Shown here in pieces: positions 1 through 8,076 of a DNA stretch of 10,152 bases (position 1 is the first letter of the stretch; each line of letters starts with the position of its first letter). A program made the position numbers and the translations under genes. Source of the DNA: an uncultured Curvibacter sp. (GTDB taxonomy: Bacteria; Pseudomonadota; Gammaproteobacteria; Burkholderiales; Burkholderiaceae); assembly GCA_946481355.1 (NCBI GenBank), contig CAMLNH010000066.1, forward strand, positions 1-10,152, in the 5' to 3' direction. The notes beneath the pieces were generated by a model, which ran no database searches, was not told the DNA's origin, and saw only the letters and a list, made by a program, of their open reading frames with translations.

Positions 1-733
1 GGTCCTGCACGGCCGGGCCCATGCGGGCGTCGTCCAGGTCCACGAAGTGCGGGCCGGGGCCGGCGGCGGCCGGCGCATCGGCCGGGGTCCAGAGGATGTT
101 GCCCGGGTGACAGTCGCCATGCAGGCGCAGGCGACGCAGGTCGGTGGCATCACCCGTCAGCGCTGGATGCTGTGCGATCAGCGCCAGGGCTTCTTCGCAG
201 CGACGCTGCCAGGCGGACTGCACGTCCAGCGGGATCATGTCGTGCGCGAGCAGCCAGTCCATGGGCTCGCGGCCGAAACCCTGCAGGTCCAGCGCGGGGC
301 GCTGCGCAAAGGGCCGCGCCGCACCCACGGTGTGCAGGCGTGCGAGAAAACGGCCGATCCATTCGAGCACCTCTGCGTCGTCGAGCTCGGGCGTGCGGCC
401 GCCGCGGCGCGGACTGACGGCGAAGTGGAAGTCCGCATGCTGGTGCAGGGTCTGCCCCTGCAGCTGCAGCGGCGCCACCACGGGCACCTCGGCGGCCTGC
501 AGCTCGGCGGCAAAGGCGTGTTCTTCGAGGATCTGCGCCGCGCTCCAGCGACCCGGGCGGTAGAACTTGACCACCACCGCGGATCCGTCGTCCAGATGCG
601 CCTGGTAGACGCGGTTCTCGTAGGAGCTCAGGGCCTGCAGACGGCCGTCGCAGGCCAGGCCCAGGCCTTCGAGCGCGTCGAGGACGACGGCGGGCGTCAG
701 GTGTTCGTAAGGGTGGCGCGACGTGGGGTTCAT
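1..733 (-). CDS. srkA: SrkA/YihE-type stress-response Ser/Thr kinase, C-terminus cut off by window edge
   Basis: Reading the minus strand from the ATG at 733 gives an open frame of 244 codons that runs off the window. It matches the SrkA (YihE/RdoA) family, an APH-fold cytosolic kinase that in E. coli protects stressed cells. Visible landmarks are an N-terminal 'LSSYENRVYQ' nucleotide-loop region (about residues 35-44), a lysine in VVVKFYRPGRW (K56), the Brenner-type catalytic motif LHGDCHPGNIL (about 204-214, catalytic D207) and the metal-binding VDLDDA (about 231-236). The E. coli protein is about 328 residues, so roughly the last quarter is missing here only because the window ends. All key catalytic residues are present, so it should be active. 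No clear ribosome binding site precedes the ATG; a -10-like GACAAT lies 6 bases upstream, so the message may be leaderless. It is divergent from the HD-GYP gene. Family assignment is firm; its stress role is taken from the family. Confidence 0.92.
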   Translation of the reverse strand, partial: MNPTSRHPYEHLTPAVVLDALEGLGLACDGRLQALSSYENRVYQAHLDDGSAVVVKFYRPGRWSAAQILEEHAFAAELQAAEVPVVAPLQLQGQTLHQHADFHFAVSPRRGGRTPELDDAEVLEWIGRFLARLHTVGAARPFAQRPALDLQGFGREPMDWLLAHDMIPLDVQSAWQRRCEEALALIAQHPALTGDATDLRRLRLHGDCHPGNILWTPADAPAAAGPGPHFVDLDDARMGPAVQD

Positions 734-841
734 GCGTCGATTGTCGCCGCCCGGACACGGTGCAGGCATCGCTGGCGTTTTCCCCTAGGCTGCAGCGCGA
801 AGGGCGTGGATAAACTGAACAGTGTCTCTCCACACCCAAGC
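734..841. promoter_or_regulatory. Divergent intergenic region between srkA and the HD-GYP gene
   Basis: These 108 bases separate two divergent starts and must carry both promoters. For srkA, a minus-strand GACAAT (740-745 on the plus strand as ATTGTC) lies 6 bases before the ATG. For the HD-GYP gene, GATAAA within GGATAAACT (around 808-816) is a possible -10 about 30 bases before its start. No convincing -35 element is seen for either, so this is low-confidence pattern reading. Confidence 0.35.
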
Positions 842-2098
842 ATGGCTCCCCTTCTGCCCTTTCATCGCAAGCTCGCGCTCGGCACCGCCGGCGTGGCATT
901 GGCCGTGGCTGCGCTGGCCGGCATCGGTGCGGGCCTGATCGCGCACGACCGGCTCGAAGACACGCTGGTGGCCCAGGCCACCGAGGATGCTCAGCGCCTG
1001 CTGCGCCAGGAGGCCTACCGCCCCGAAGGCGTGCAGGCCACGCGCAAGGCCCAGGCCGCGGTGCAGGCGCTGGCGGCCTCGCACTTCGACATCGCACAGA
1101 TCTATACCGCAGGCGGCCTGCTGATGGCCGAGCAGTTCAGCGCCGACGGCCGCACGCTGGACGCGGAGCTGCCGCCGCGCGGCATGCGCGGTTACACCCA
1201 GCCCTGGTACGAGCGGCGCTGGTTGCCCGGGCGACGGCCGGTGCTGCGCGTGTTCATCCCGCTGCGCAACGAAGACCAGAGCCTGGCCGGCTATTTCGAG
1301 GGCACGCGCCTGGTGCCGGACTGGCAGCGCCAGCGCATGCTGGCCGATGCGCGCCGCACGGGCTACCTGACGGCGCTGGCCGTGTTCCTGTGCGGCCTGG
1401 CGCTGTACCCGCTGGTGCTGCGCCTCAACGGCGACAGCCAGCGCCGCCAGCGCGAGCTGCTCGAATCGCACATCGCGATGATGGAAGCACTGGGCCGCGC
1501 GATCGCACGACGCGACAGCGACAACGGCATCCACAATTACCGTGTGGCCTGGATCTCGGCCACGCTGGCCGAGGCCGTGGGCCTGCATGGCACGCGCATG
1601 CAGGAGCTCATCGTGGGCAGCTTTCTGCACGATGTGGGCAAGATCGGCATCCCCGAGCACATCCTGCTCAAACCCGGTCCGCTGAGCAACGAGGAGATGC
1701 TCATCATGCACACGCACGTGGGCATGGGCGAGGACATCGTGGCCGGTGCGGGCTGGCTGGCCGGCGGCCAGGCCGTGGTGGCCGGCCACCACGAGAAGTG
1801 GGACGGCACAGGTTACCCGCGCGGGCTGGCCGGCACCGACATCCCGCAGGTGGCGCGCATCTTCGCGATTGCCGATGTGTTCGACGCCCTGTCTTCGCGC
1901 CGGCCCTACAAGGAACCGGTGTCACTGGATCAGGCCATGACGGCGCTGCGCGCGGAGTCGGGCCGGCACTTCGACCCGCACCTGATCGAGGTCTTTGACC
2001 GCATCGCCCCCGAGGTCTACCGCACGCTGACCGAGGCCGACGAGGAACAGCTGCAGGCCCTGCTCACGCGCATGGTGCGCAAGCACTTCAGCCTGTAA
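842..2098 (+). CDS. Membrane-anchored HD-GYP domain protein, probable cyclic di-GMP phosphodiesterase
   Basis: A 418-residue protein. The frame is open further upstream, but that part is the antisense of srkA; the ATG at 842 directly precedes a natural N-terminal membrane segment and is the sensible start, although its ribosome binding site is weak. Residues about 10-33 form a first transmembrane helix, about 35-172 a periplasmic sensor without a family I recognise, and about 175-194 a second helix. The C-terminal half is a complete HD-GYP domain: H230 in GIHNYRV, FLHDVGK (H263, D264, K267), H290, the H316-H317 pair, DGTGYP (321-326) and D345 in IADVFDAL. Intact HD-GYP proteins hydrolyse cyclic di-GMP to pGpG or GMP with a di- or tri-metal centre. 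There is no receiver or HAMP domain, so the periplasmic region is the likely input. The signal sensed cannot be told. It converges on and overlaps the kinase-USP gene by 11 bases. Confidence 0.92.
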   Translation: MAPLLPFHRKLALGTAGVALAVAALAGIGAGLIAHDRLEDTLVAQATEDAQRLLRQEAYRPEGVQATRKAQAAVQALAASHFDIAQIYTAGGLLMAEQFSADGRTLDAELPPRGMRGYTQPWYERRWLPGRRPVLRVFIPLRNEDQSLAGYFEGTRLVPDWQRQRMLADARRTGYLTALAVFLCGLALYPLVLRLNGDSQRRQRELLESHIAMMEALGRAIARRDSDNGIHNYRVAWISATLAEAVGLHGTRMQELIVGSFLHDVGKIGIPEHILLKPGPLSNEEMLIMHTHVGMGEDIVAGAGWLAGGQAVVAGHHEKWDGTGYPRGLAGTDIPQVARIFAIADVFDALSSRRPYKEPVSLDQAMTALRAESGRHFDPHLIEVFDRIAPEVYRTLTEADEEQLQALLTRMVRKHFSL

Positions 2099-3479
2099 GG
2101 CGTTCACCGGGCGCGGCACGCACCAGCTGCACATTGCACGCAGCCTGCTGCGTCACACGTACGGCCACACCGTCGGGTCCGGCTCCACCCGCCCCCAGCA
2201 CCAGATCGCTCACCGCGTTGCGCTGCGCCCAGTCCAGCAGGGCCGCGGCCACGTCGGGCGCCACGATCACATGGCAGGAGGTCTGGTGCCCCGGCCCCTC
2301 CAGCCCCTGGGCCCAGCGCTGCAGCTGCGCGAGCTGACGGCGCTGCGTCAGGCTGTCGCTGCGCGAAGGCGGCGCCAGCACGGTGACGCAGGCCAGCCGC
2401 GCGCCGGGGCGCGTGCCCAGTGCGCGCAGGGCAGCGCGGCGCAAGGCCTGCAGGGTGGCCGCAGGCGTGTCCTCCTGCGGCACGGCGAGCAGGACGATGG
2501 GCACCTCGGACCAGATGCGCACGGGCCCCGGGGCGGGTCGGCTACGCAGCAGCTTTTGGGCACGCCACCAGCGCCGCCAGGTGGTCCAGGGCGGCGGCGC
2601 CTGCAGGGCCTCACCGCGCACCGTCACACGGACCTGCTGCGGATGGCGCAGATCAAAGGCCAGATGCGCGGCCGAGGGGTAGCGCTGCGCGGGCTCGGGC
2701 GCCAGGCAGCGCAGCAGCACCTCCTGCAGCCAGGCCGGGATCTCGGGCCGCCAGCGTCGCGGCGGTAACGGCTCACGCCACAGGCGCTGGCGCAGCGCGG
2801 CCTCGGTGTCGGGCAGACCGTAGGGCAGTTCGTGCGTGAGCAGCTGGTAGAGGATGGCGCCGAGGGCAAAGAGGTCGCTGCGCGGATCGCCGCGCACACC
2901 CAGCAGCTGCTCAGGGGCCATCCAGCCCGCCTCACCGGCTGCAGCACCGGCCAGGCCCGCGTGCAGGTCGGGGTGGTGCGCGTGCCAGGACAGGCCGTAG
3001 CCGAGCAGTACCACCCGCCCTTCTGGCGTGACGCGCACCCGGTCGGGCCGCAGGCCCAGGTGCACGCCCTGCTGCTGGTGCAGGCGATGCACGGCCTGCG
3101 CCAGGGCCACGCCCAGGCCCACCACCTCCTCGACGGCGGGCAGGGCCGGCTGGTCCAGGCGCTGCTGCAGGCTGGCGCCGTCAATGGCTTCCATGACCAG
3201 CCAGGGCGGCTGCGCCGCGTCCTCTGCGTCCACGAGGCGCGGTACATGCGGTCCGCTCAGGACACGCAGCGCCTGGTGTTCAACTTCGAAGCGGCGCAGG
3301 TCTGCGGCATCTCCCTGGCCCGTGCGCGGCTGCTTGAGCACGAGCGCGCAACCGGGATCAGCCTGGCCCTCGGCGCACTGCACGCGGTAGAGCCGCGCAT
3401 GCGCGCCCAGGTGGATGCACTCGCCGATGAGAAAGCCGCCCAGCCGGCTGCCGGGCGCCAGCGGCTCCGGTGAGGTCAT
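2088..3479 (-). CDS. Kinase-fold (probable pseudokinase) fused to a C-terminal universal stress protein domain
   Basis: A 463-residue protein. Residues about 14-275 follow the Hanks Ser/Thr kinase fold: a degenerate glycine loop (IHLGAHARLYRV, 22-33), the lysine of VLK (K49), a helix-C glutamate candidate (E65 or E67), APE (188-190), the SDLFALG segment (D202) and the late arginine of QRYPSA (R266). The two catalytic aspartates are gone: the HRDLKP position reads HLGLRP (140-145) and DFG reads GYG (160-162). This predicts a protein with little or no normal phosphotransfer. A Trp/Arg-rich linker (about 298-313) leads to a UspA-like domain (about 320-455), with a beta strand in PIVLLAVP and the late VSDLVLGAGGAG loop. 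The usual GxxG-x9-GS nucleotide motif is shortened. The ATG overlaps the stop of the metallophosphoesterase gene (ATGA), so translation is probably coupled. A divergent but active kinase cannot be excluded from sequence alone. Fold assignment is confident; function is not. Confidence 0.88.
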   Translation of the reverse strand: MTSPEPLAPGSRLGGFLIGECIHLGAHARLYRVQCAEGQADPGCALVLKQPRTGQGDAADLRRFEVEHQALRVLSGPHVPRLVDAEDAAQPPWLVMEAIDGASLQQRLDQPALPAVEEVVGLGVALAQAVHRLHQQQGVHLGLRPDRVRVTPEGRVVLLGYGLSWHAHHPDLHAGLAGAAAGEAGWMAPEQLLGVRGDPRSDLFALGAILYQLLTHELPYGLPDTEAALRQRLWREPLPPRRWRPEIPAWLQEVLLRCLAPEPAQRYPSAAHLAFDLRHPQQVRVTVRGEALQAPPPWTTWRRWWRAQKLLRSRPAPGPVRIWSEVPIVLLAVPQEDTPAATLQALRRAALRALGTRPGARLACVTVLAPPSRSDSLTQRRQLAQLQRWAQGLEGPGHQTSCHVIVAPDVAAALLDWAQRNAVSDLVLGAGGAGPDGVAVRVTQQAACNVQLVRAAPGERLTG

Positions 3480-4228
3480 CGCCCGATCTCCAGGCGGTCG
3501 GCGAAGAAGTCAGGCAGGCCCGCGCGACGGATGGCGTCGGCCGCGGCGTGGTGGTCGTAGGCCACGCGATGGAAGGTGAGCTCGGACTGTTCGCTGTCGT
3601 AGAGCGTGTACATGGCCTTGGGACTGCCGTCGCGCGGCTGGCCGACCGAGCCGATGGTGGCCAGCCAGTGGCGGCGCGCAGAGACGGGGATGGGGATGCC
3701 GGGGGTGGGGTTGAAGGGCATGAGCTGGCCGTCGGCGGCGCGGTAGTAGAGCGACTGACGATGCACATGGCCGCCAAAGACGTAGCGCACCTGTTCCTGT
3801 GCACTGGCGGCGTCCAGGCTCTGGCCTGCGGCCGCGGCGTCGTAGACATAGCGCCAGAGCTCAGGCTCATCGACCGTGGCGTGCACCAGCAAGGCGCGGT
3901 CGAACTGCTGGGTCATGGGCAGGCCATCCAGAAAGGCGCGCTGCGACGGGTCGAGTTGCTCATGTGTCCAGCGTGCGGTGGTCTCACCCAGGGTCTGCTG
4001 ACCGCCTGGCGGGCGAGCGGCCATCTCGTCGTGGTTGCCCTTGAGCACCAGCGCCCCTTCGTCGGCCAGGCCCATGACGAGATCCACCACGGCCCCCGGG
4101 TCGGCGCCATAGCCCACGAGGTCACCGAGAAAGGCGTACTGCGTGGCCTGCTGCTCGCGCGCGTGCGCCAGGCAGGCCTGCAGGGCGTGCAGATTGGCGT
4201 GGAGGTCGGACATGAGGGCCAGGCGCAT
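3476..4228 (-). CDS. Calcineurin-like metallophosphoesterase
   Basis: A 250-residue cytosolic protein of the calcineurin-like superfamily (metallophosphoesterase of the YfcE/PrpE-like type). The metal-ligand blocks are complete and in order: SDLHAN (D8, H10), FLGDLVGYGADP (D36), GNHDEM (64-69, N65 and H66), the VHATVDEP segment (H116) and GGHVHRQ (152-158, H154 and H156). Such enzymes cleave phosphomonoesters or diesters; substrates range from phosphoproteins to Ap4A and cyclic nucleotides, and the sequence does not say which. I chose the ATG at 4228 because the family begins almost directly with the first metal motif; an open extension to 4279 adds a non-family segment. A ribosome binding site is not obvious. 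It is the first gene of a unit with the pseudokinase-USP gene, overlapping it by 4 bases, so the pair may work on the same process. Confidence 0.88.
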   Translation of the reverse strand: MRLALMSDLHANLHALQACLAHAREQQATQYAFLGDLVGYGADPGAVVDLVMGLADEGALVLKGNHDEMAARPPGGQQTLGETTARWTHEQLDPSQRAFLDGLPMTQQFDRALLVHATVDEPELWRYVYDAAAAGQSLDAASAQEQVRYVFGGHVHRQSLYYRAADGQLMPFNPTPGIPIPVSARRHWLATIGSVGQPRDGSPKAMYTLYDSEQSELTFHRVAYDHHAAADAIRRAGLPDFFADRLEIGR

Positions 4229-4330
4229 GGCTGGCAGTATGCCCTGCCGCGGGCCTGTCGACACGGGGTTTGCCCTCACGGGCAGAAGCGGGGGACGACG
4301 CTACCATGGCCTGCGGAGGAGAAGCAGAAC
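4229..4330. promoter_or_regulatory. Divergent control region between metallophosphoesterase and GMC oxidoreductase genes
   Basis: These 102 bases lie between two divergent starts. For the minus-strand gene a -10-like CATACT (4236-4241 as AGTATG) sits 7 bases before its ATG and lies inside a small inverted repeat, GGCAG (4233-4237) and CTGCC (4244-4248). A second inverted repeat, TGCCC (4271-4275) and GGGCA (4280-4284), lies near the middle. For the plus strand TACCAT (4302-4307) is a possible -10, though no good -35 is visible. Regulator sites are not assigned. Confidence 0.35.
4315..4321 (+). promoter_or_regulatory. Strong ribosome binding site of the GMC oxidoreductase gene
   Basis: GGAGGAG lies 9 bases before the ATG at 4331. 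It settles the start codon against the open reading frame that extends upstream through the antisense of the metallophosphoesterase gene. Confidence 0.85.
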
Positions 4331-5923
4331 ATGGTTGATTACCTGATCGTCGGTGGCGGTTCGGCCGGCTGCGTGCTGGCGGCTCGCCTCTCGGAGGACC
4401 CACGCATCCAGGTCACCTTGCTGGAGGCCGGTCCGGCCGATCGCAGTGTACTGATTCACTGCCCCGCGGGCCTGGCCCTGCTGGCCAGGAGCGGTCAGGC
4501 CAACTGGGGGTTTCAGACCATGCCGCAGCAGGGCCTGAACGGCCGGCGCGGCTACCAGCCGCGCGGCAAGGTGCTGGGCGGCTCCAGCTCGGTCAACGCC
4601 ATGATCTACACGCGCGGCGTGCCGCGAGACTACGACGGCTGGGCCGCGGCTGGCAACCCGGGCTGGCGCTGGGACGAGGTGCTGCCCTACTTCCGCAAGG
4701 CCGAGCACAACGAGCGCGGCGTGGACGCCTTTCACGGCGTGGGCGGCCCGCTCAACGTGATGGACCTGCGCAGCCCCAACCGCTACAGCCCGCACTTCGT
4801 GCAGGCCGGTGTGCAGGCCGGCTATGTGCACAACGAGGACTTCAACGGCGCCACGCAGGACGGCGTGGGCCTGTACCAGGTGACCCACAAGAACGGCGAG
4901 CGCTATTCCGCCGCCAAGGCCTACCTCACGCCCAACCTCGCACGGCCCAACCTGAAAGTCATCACGGGCGCGCAGGCCACGCGCGTGCTGTTCGAAGGGC
5001 GGCGCGCCGTGGGGGTGGAGTTTCTCCAGGGCGGCCACAAGCAGACCTTGCGTGCGGCGCGCGAAGTCATCCTCTCGTCCGGCGCGCTGCAGTCACCGCA
5101 GCTGCTCATGCTCTCGGGCGTCGGCCCGGGCGGTCTGCTGCACCAGCACGGCATCCCGGTGCTGCACGACCTGCCCGGCGTGGGGCGCCACCTGCAGGAC
5201 CATGTGGATGTGGTCACGGTCTACAACGCGCCCCAGCTCACCGACCTCTTCGGTCTCTCGCCCAAGGGGGTGCTCAATGTGCTGCGCGGCATCTGGGAAT
5301 GGCGCCGCTCACGCAGCGGCATGCTCACGACGAATTTCGCCGAGGCGGGCGGCTTCATCCGCAGCCAGGCGGGCGAGCCCGTGCCCGACCTGCAGCTGCA
5401 CTTCGTGATCGGCAAGCTCGTCGACCACGGCCGCACCACGACCACGGGCCACGGCTACTCCTGCCACGTCTGCCTGCTGCGCCCCAGGAGCCGCGGCAGC
5501 CTGCGCCTGGCCAGCGCCGACCCGCTGGCCGCGCCGCTGATCGACCCCAACTTCCTGGGCGAGCGCGATGACGTGGACCGGCTGATCCGCGGCTTCAAGC
5601 TCATGCGCAGCATCCTGTCGCAGCCGGCGCTGGCGCGCTTCGGCGCGCAGGAGTTGCCGGCCTCGGCGGTGGCCAAGAGCGATGTGCAGATCGAACAGTT
5701 CATCCGCAACCACGCCGACACCATCTACCACCCCGCGGGCAGCTGCCGCATGGGGCCGGGCGAGATGGATGTGGTGGATGCGCAGCTGCGCGTGCACGGC
5801 CTGCAGGGCCTGCGCGTGGTGGATGCGAGCATCATGCCCGCGCTGGTGGGGGGCAACACCAATGCGCCGGTGATCATGATCGCGGAGAAGGCGGCCGACC
5901 TGATCCGGGCGGCGGCACGCTGA
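4331..5923 (+). CDS. GMC-family FAD-dependent oxidoreductase (alcohol/choline dehydrogenase-like)
   Basis: A 530-residue flavoprotein of full length for the GMC family. It begins with the FAD dinucleotide-binding motif [16 protein letters not shown] (5-20, GxGxxG at 8-13) followed by the ribose-binding acidic residue in LLEAG (30-34). GMC signature 1 is seen around [19 protein letters not shown] (78-96) and signature 2 around [16 protein letters not shown] (250-265). The catalytic His-Asn pair is H467 in [10 protein letters not shown] and N511 in GGNTNAP. Relatives include AlkJ-type aliphatic alcohol dehydrogenases and BetA choline dehydrogenases, which oxidise an alcohol to an aldehyde; the substrate cannot be fixed from sequence, and no choline transport or aldehyde dehydrogenase gene is adjacent. 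No signal peptide, so cytosolic or inner-membrane peripheral. It is followed 23 bases later by a GGDEF-EAL gene on the same strand, probably co-transcribed. Confidence 0.93.
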   Translation: MVDYLIVGGGSAGCVLAARLSEDPRIQVTLLEAGPADRSVLIHCPAGLALLARSGQANWGFQTMPQQGLNGRRGYQPRGKVLGGSSSVNAMIYTRGVPRDYDGWAAAGNPGWRWDEVLPYFRKAEHNERGVDAFHGVGGPLNVMDLRSPNRYSPHFVQAGVQAGYVHNEDFNGATQDGVGLYQVTHKNGERYSAAKAYLTPNLARPNLKVITGAQATRVLFEGRRAVGVEFLQGGHKQTLRAAREVILSSGALQSPQLLMLSGVGPGGLLHQHGIPVLHDLPGVGRHLQDHVDVVTVYNAPQLTDLFGLSPKGVLNVLRGIWEWRRSRSGMLTTNFAEAGGFIRSQAGEPVPDLQLHFVIGKLVDHGRTTTTGHGYSCHVCLLRPRSRGSLRLASADPLAAPLIDPNFLGERDDVDRLIRGFKLMRSILSQPALARFGAQELPASAVAKSDVQIEQFIRNHADTIYHPAGSCRMGPGEMDVVDAQLRVHGLQGLRVVDASIMPALVGGNTNAPVIMIAEKAADLIRAAAR

Positions 5924-5932
5924 GGCGGCGAC

Positions 5933-5937
5933 GGAAG
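5933..5937 (+). promoter_or_regulatory. Ribosome binding site of the GGDEF-EAL gene
   Basis: GGAAG lies 9 bases before the ATG at 5947, inside the 23-base gap after the oxidoreductase stop. It supports that start and independent translation initiation on a shared message. Confidence 0.75.
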
Positions 5938-5946
5938 TGGCGCGCA

Positions 5947-8028
5947 ATGTTCAATCTCAGCCGCTACTTCTCCTGGCTGTCGCTGGCCCTGATCGCCGGG
6001 GCCAGCGCCCTGCTGCTGCCCTACTACCGGCACAACGCCATGGAACAGCTGCTTACGCTGGAGCAGGCGCGGGCGGCGGAGTTCACGCAGCTGGTCCAGA
6101 ACTCGCTCTGGAAGGAGTTCAAGCCGCTGATCGATGCGGCCAGCCCCACCGACAGCGCTGAACAGCTGCGCGAGCGTGCCGCGCGCAGCGGCCTGCACGA
6201 GGTGCTCGCCGCCCTGACGCGGGGCACCACGGTGCTGAAGATCAAGATCTACGCCCCCAGCGGCATGACCGTGTTCTCCAGCGATCCGCGCCAGATCGGT
6301 GAGGACAAGTCGGACAACCCGGGCTTTCAGTCCGCGATCACGGGTCGCAGCAGCGGCGCCCTCACGCACCGCAACCAGTTCGACGCCTTCGAGGGCTCCC
6401 TGACGGACCGGGCCATCATCTACACCTATGTGCCGGTGCAGGACGCGCGCAGACCTGGCATCGAAGGCGTGTTCGAGGTCTACCAGGATGTGACGACCTT
6501 CGTGCAGCAGTCCGAGCGCCGGCTGTGGGAGATCTCGCTGACCGTGCTGGCGGTGCTGGGCGTGCTCTATCTCGCGCAGTTCATCGTGGTGCGCCGTGCC
6601 CAGCACATCCTGCGTCGGCAGTCACTGGCCCTCGAAGAGGCCAACAGCGCGCTGGACCGGCGCGTGCGCGAGCGCACCGAGGCACTGGAACAGGAGATCG
6701 CCCAGCGCCGGCAGGCGCAGCTGCAGCTCGACCATCTGGCCCACCACGATCCGCTCACGGGCCTGCCCAACCGCGTCATGTTCCGCGAACGCCTGAGCCG
6801 GCGCCTGCTCGACACGACGAGCCCCGGCCGCCCCCTGGCCGTGCTCTTCATCGACCTGGACCGCTTCAAGGACGTGAACGACACCCTGGGCCATCCGGTT
6901 GGCGATGCGTTGCTGGTCAGTGTGGCCCGGCGGCTGCAGACCTGCATGGGCGCGGAGGATCTGCTGGCACGCCTGGGCGGTGACGAGTTCGTCTGCCTGA
7001 CCGACCGGATCGCCGGGCCGCAGGAGGCGGGCGAGCTGGCCCAGCGCCTGCTCGGCCTGTTCGAGCAGCCTTTCGCGGTGGGCGAGAACCGCCTGCACCT
7101 GTCGGCCAGCATCGGCCTGAGCCTGGCACCCGCCCAGGGCCAGGACGTGGATGTGCTCGTGCGCCAGGCCGACGCCGCCATGTACCAGGCCAAGGCGCTG
7201 GGACGCAACCGGCACCACTTCTACAGCGCCGAGATGACGGCCCAGGCCGAGGAACGCATGGCGCTCGAAAGCCGGCTGCGCGGCGCGATTGCCGCTGGTG
7301 AGCTAGCGCTGCATTTCCAGCCGCGCCTGAGCGTGCGCCAGGGCCGGCTCACCGGTGCCGAGGCCCTGCTGCGCTGGCACTGTGCCGAGCTGGGCGAGGT
7401 CCCGCCGGTGCGCTTCATCCCGGTGGCGGAGGCCACGGGCTACATCGAGGAGCTCGGTGCCTGGGTGCTGGAGCAGGCCTGTCGCCAGCTGGCTGCCTGG
7501 GACGCGGCGGGCCAGCATCTGCCCACGGTCTCGATCAACCTCTCGGTCAAACAGCTGGAGCGTGGCAACTTCACTGCCTTGCTGCAGGACTGTCTGCAAC
7601 GCCACGGGCTGGGTGCCGGCCGGCTGGAGATCGAGATCACCGAATCCGTGGTGCTGGTGATGGAAGACGCCTTCAGCCGCCTGGCCGAGCTGCAGGCGCT
7701 AGGGGTGCGTCTGGCGCTGGACGATTTCGGCACCGGCTATTCCTCGCTGTCCTATCTGAACCGCCTGCCGGTGCAGGTGCTCAAGATTGACCGCAGCTTC
7801 ATCTCGGGCATCGGCCAGCGGCGCAGCGACGAGAGCATCGTGCAGGCCATGGTGGACATTGCGCGCAGCCTGCAGCTGATCAGCGTGGCCGAAGGGGTGG
7901 AAACCGCGGCCCAGTTGGCGTTTCTGCAGCGCCTCGACTGCGCCGAGGTCCAGGGCTATTACCACGGGGCAGCCATTGCAGCGGCCGATTTCCAGGCCCG
8001 CTGGCTGGTCGGCCCGGGACCGGCCTGA
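5947..8028 (+). CDS. Membrane-bound GGDEF-EAL protein (diguanylate cyclase/phosphodiesterase)
   Basis: A 693-residue cyclic di-GMP enzyme. Residues about 8-27 form a transmembrane helix, about 28-193 a periplasmic sensor (the [22 protein letters not shown] segment resembles a PAS/Cache-like fold), and about 195-215 a second helix. A charged coiled coil (about 222-262) leads into the GGDEF domain, which starts at [11 protein letters not shown] and has an intact GGDEF motif (344-348). The product-inhibition I-site reads GAED (335-338) instead of RxxD. The EAL domain has EALLRW (472-477), N531 in SINLS, ITES (564-567), [10 protein letters not shown] (591-600), K613 in KIDRSF, AEGVE (648-652) and a final QGYY. 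Both active sites therefore look competent, so the net direction of activity may depend on the sensor input or on GTP acting on the EAL domain. The protein is probably co-expressed with the upstream oxidoreductase. The ligand is unknown. Confidence 0.95.
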   Translation: MFNLSRYFSWLSLALIAGASALLLPYYRHNAMEQLLTLEQARAAEFTQLVQNSLWKEFKPLIDAASPTDSAEQLRERAARSGLHEVLAALTRGTTVLKIKIYAPSGMTVFSSDPRQIGEDKSDNPGFQSAITGRSSGALTHRNQFDAFEGSLTDRAIIYTYVPVQDARRPGIEGVFEVYQDVTTFVQQSERRLWEISLTVLAVLGVLYLAQFIVVRRAQHILRRQSLALEEANSALDRRVRERTEALEQEIAQRRQAQLQLDHLAHHDPLTGLPNRVMFRERLSRRLLDTTSPGRPLAVLFIDLDRFKDVNDTLGHPVGDALLVSVARRLQTCMGAEDLLARLGGDEFVCLTDRIAGPQEAGELAQRLLGLFEQPFAVGENRLHLSASIGLSLAPAQGQDVDVLVRQADAAMYQAKALGRNRHHFYSAEMTAQAEERMALESRLRGAIAAGELALHFQPRLSVRQGRLTGAEALLRWHCAELGEVPPVRFIPVAEATGYIEELGAWVLEQACRQLAAWDAAGQHLPTVSINLSVKQLERGNFTALLQDCLQRHGLGAGRLEIEITESVVLVMEDAFSRLAELQALGVRLALDDFGTGYSSLSYLNRLPVQVLKIDRSFISGIGQRRSDESIVQAMVDIARSLQLISVAEGVETAAQLAFLQRLDCAEVQGYYHGAAIAAADFQARWLVGPGPA

Positions 8029-8034
8029 GCCCGG

Positions 8035-8057
8035 CGTGTCAGGTTTTTTCTGACACG
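8035..8057. terminator. Perfect 8-bp inverted repeat with T-rich loop; terminator or operator
   Basis: CGTGTCAG (8035-8042) is followed by a 7-base loop, G plus six T, then the exact complement CTGACACG (8050-8057). It starts 6 bases after the GGDEF-EAL stop codon. It could end that transcript, but it lacks the U-tract after the stem that a standard intrinsic terminator has. The T run lies in the loop. The symmetry and position, about 20 bases upstream of a possible promoter for the next gene, fit a regulator binding site equally well. The hairpin is certain; the role is not. Confidence 0.45.
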
Positions 8058-8076
8058 AGAAACCGGCGGATGCCGA

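Noticed and set aside
47..841. Open extension of the HD-GYP frame to an ATG at 47
   Set aside because: It is the antisense of the srkA coding region, lacks any protein-like motif, and the membrane segment begins naturally after the ATG at 842.
785..1792. A 335-codon minus-strand open frame opposite the HD-GYP gene
   Set aside because: Composition of a shadow frame, and the plus strand encodes an intact catalytic domain there.
4229..4279. Upstream ATG at 4279 as the metallophosphoesterase start
   Set aside because: It adds 17 residues unlike the family, which starts almost at the first metal motif; the region also carries the divergent control sequences.
3470..4330. Open extension of the oxidoreductase frame through 3470
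   Set aside because: It is antisense to the metallophosphoesterase gene, and GGAGGAG directly before 4331 marks the true start.
5725..6606. Minus-strand open frame spanning the oxidoreductase end and GGDEF-EAL start
   Set aside because: No recognisable motif and it crosses two well-supported genes on the other strand.
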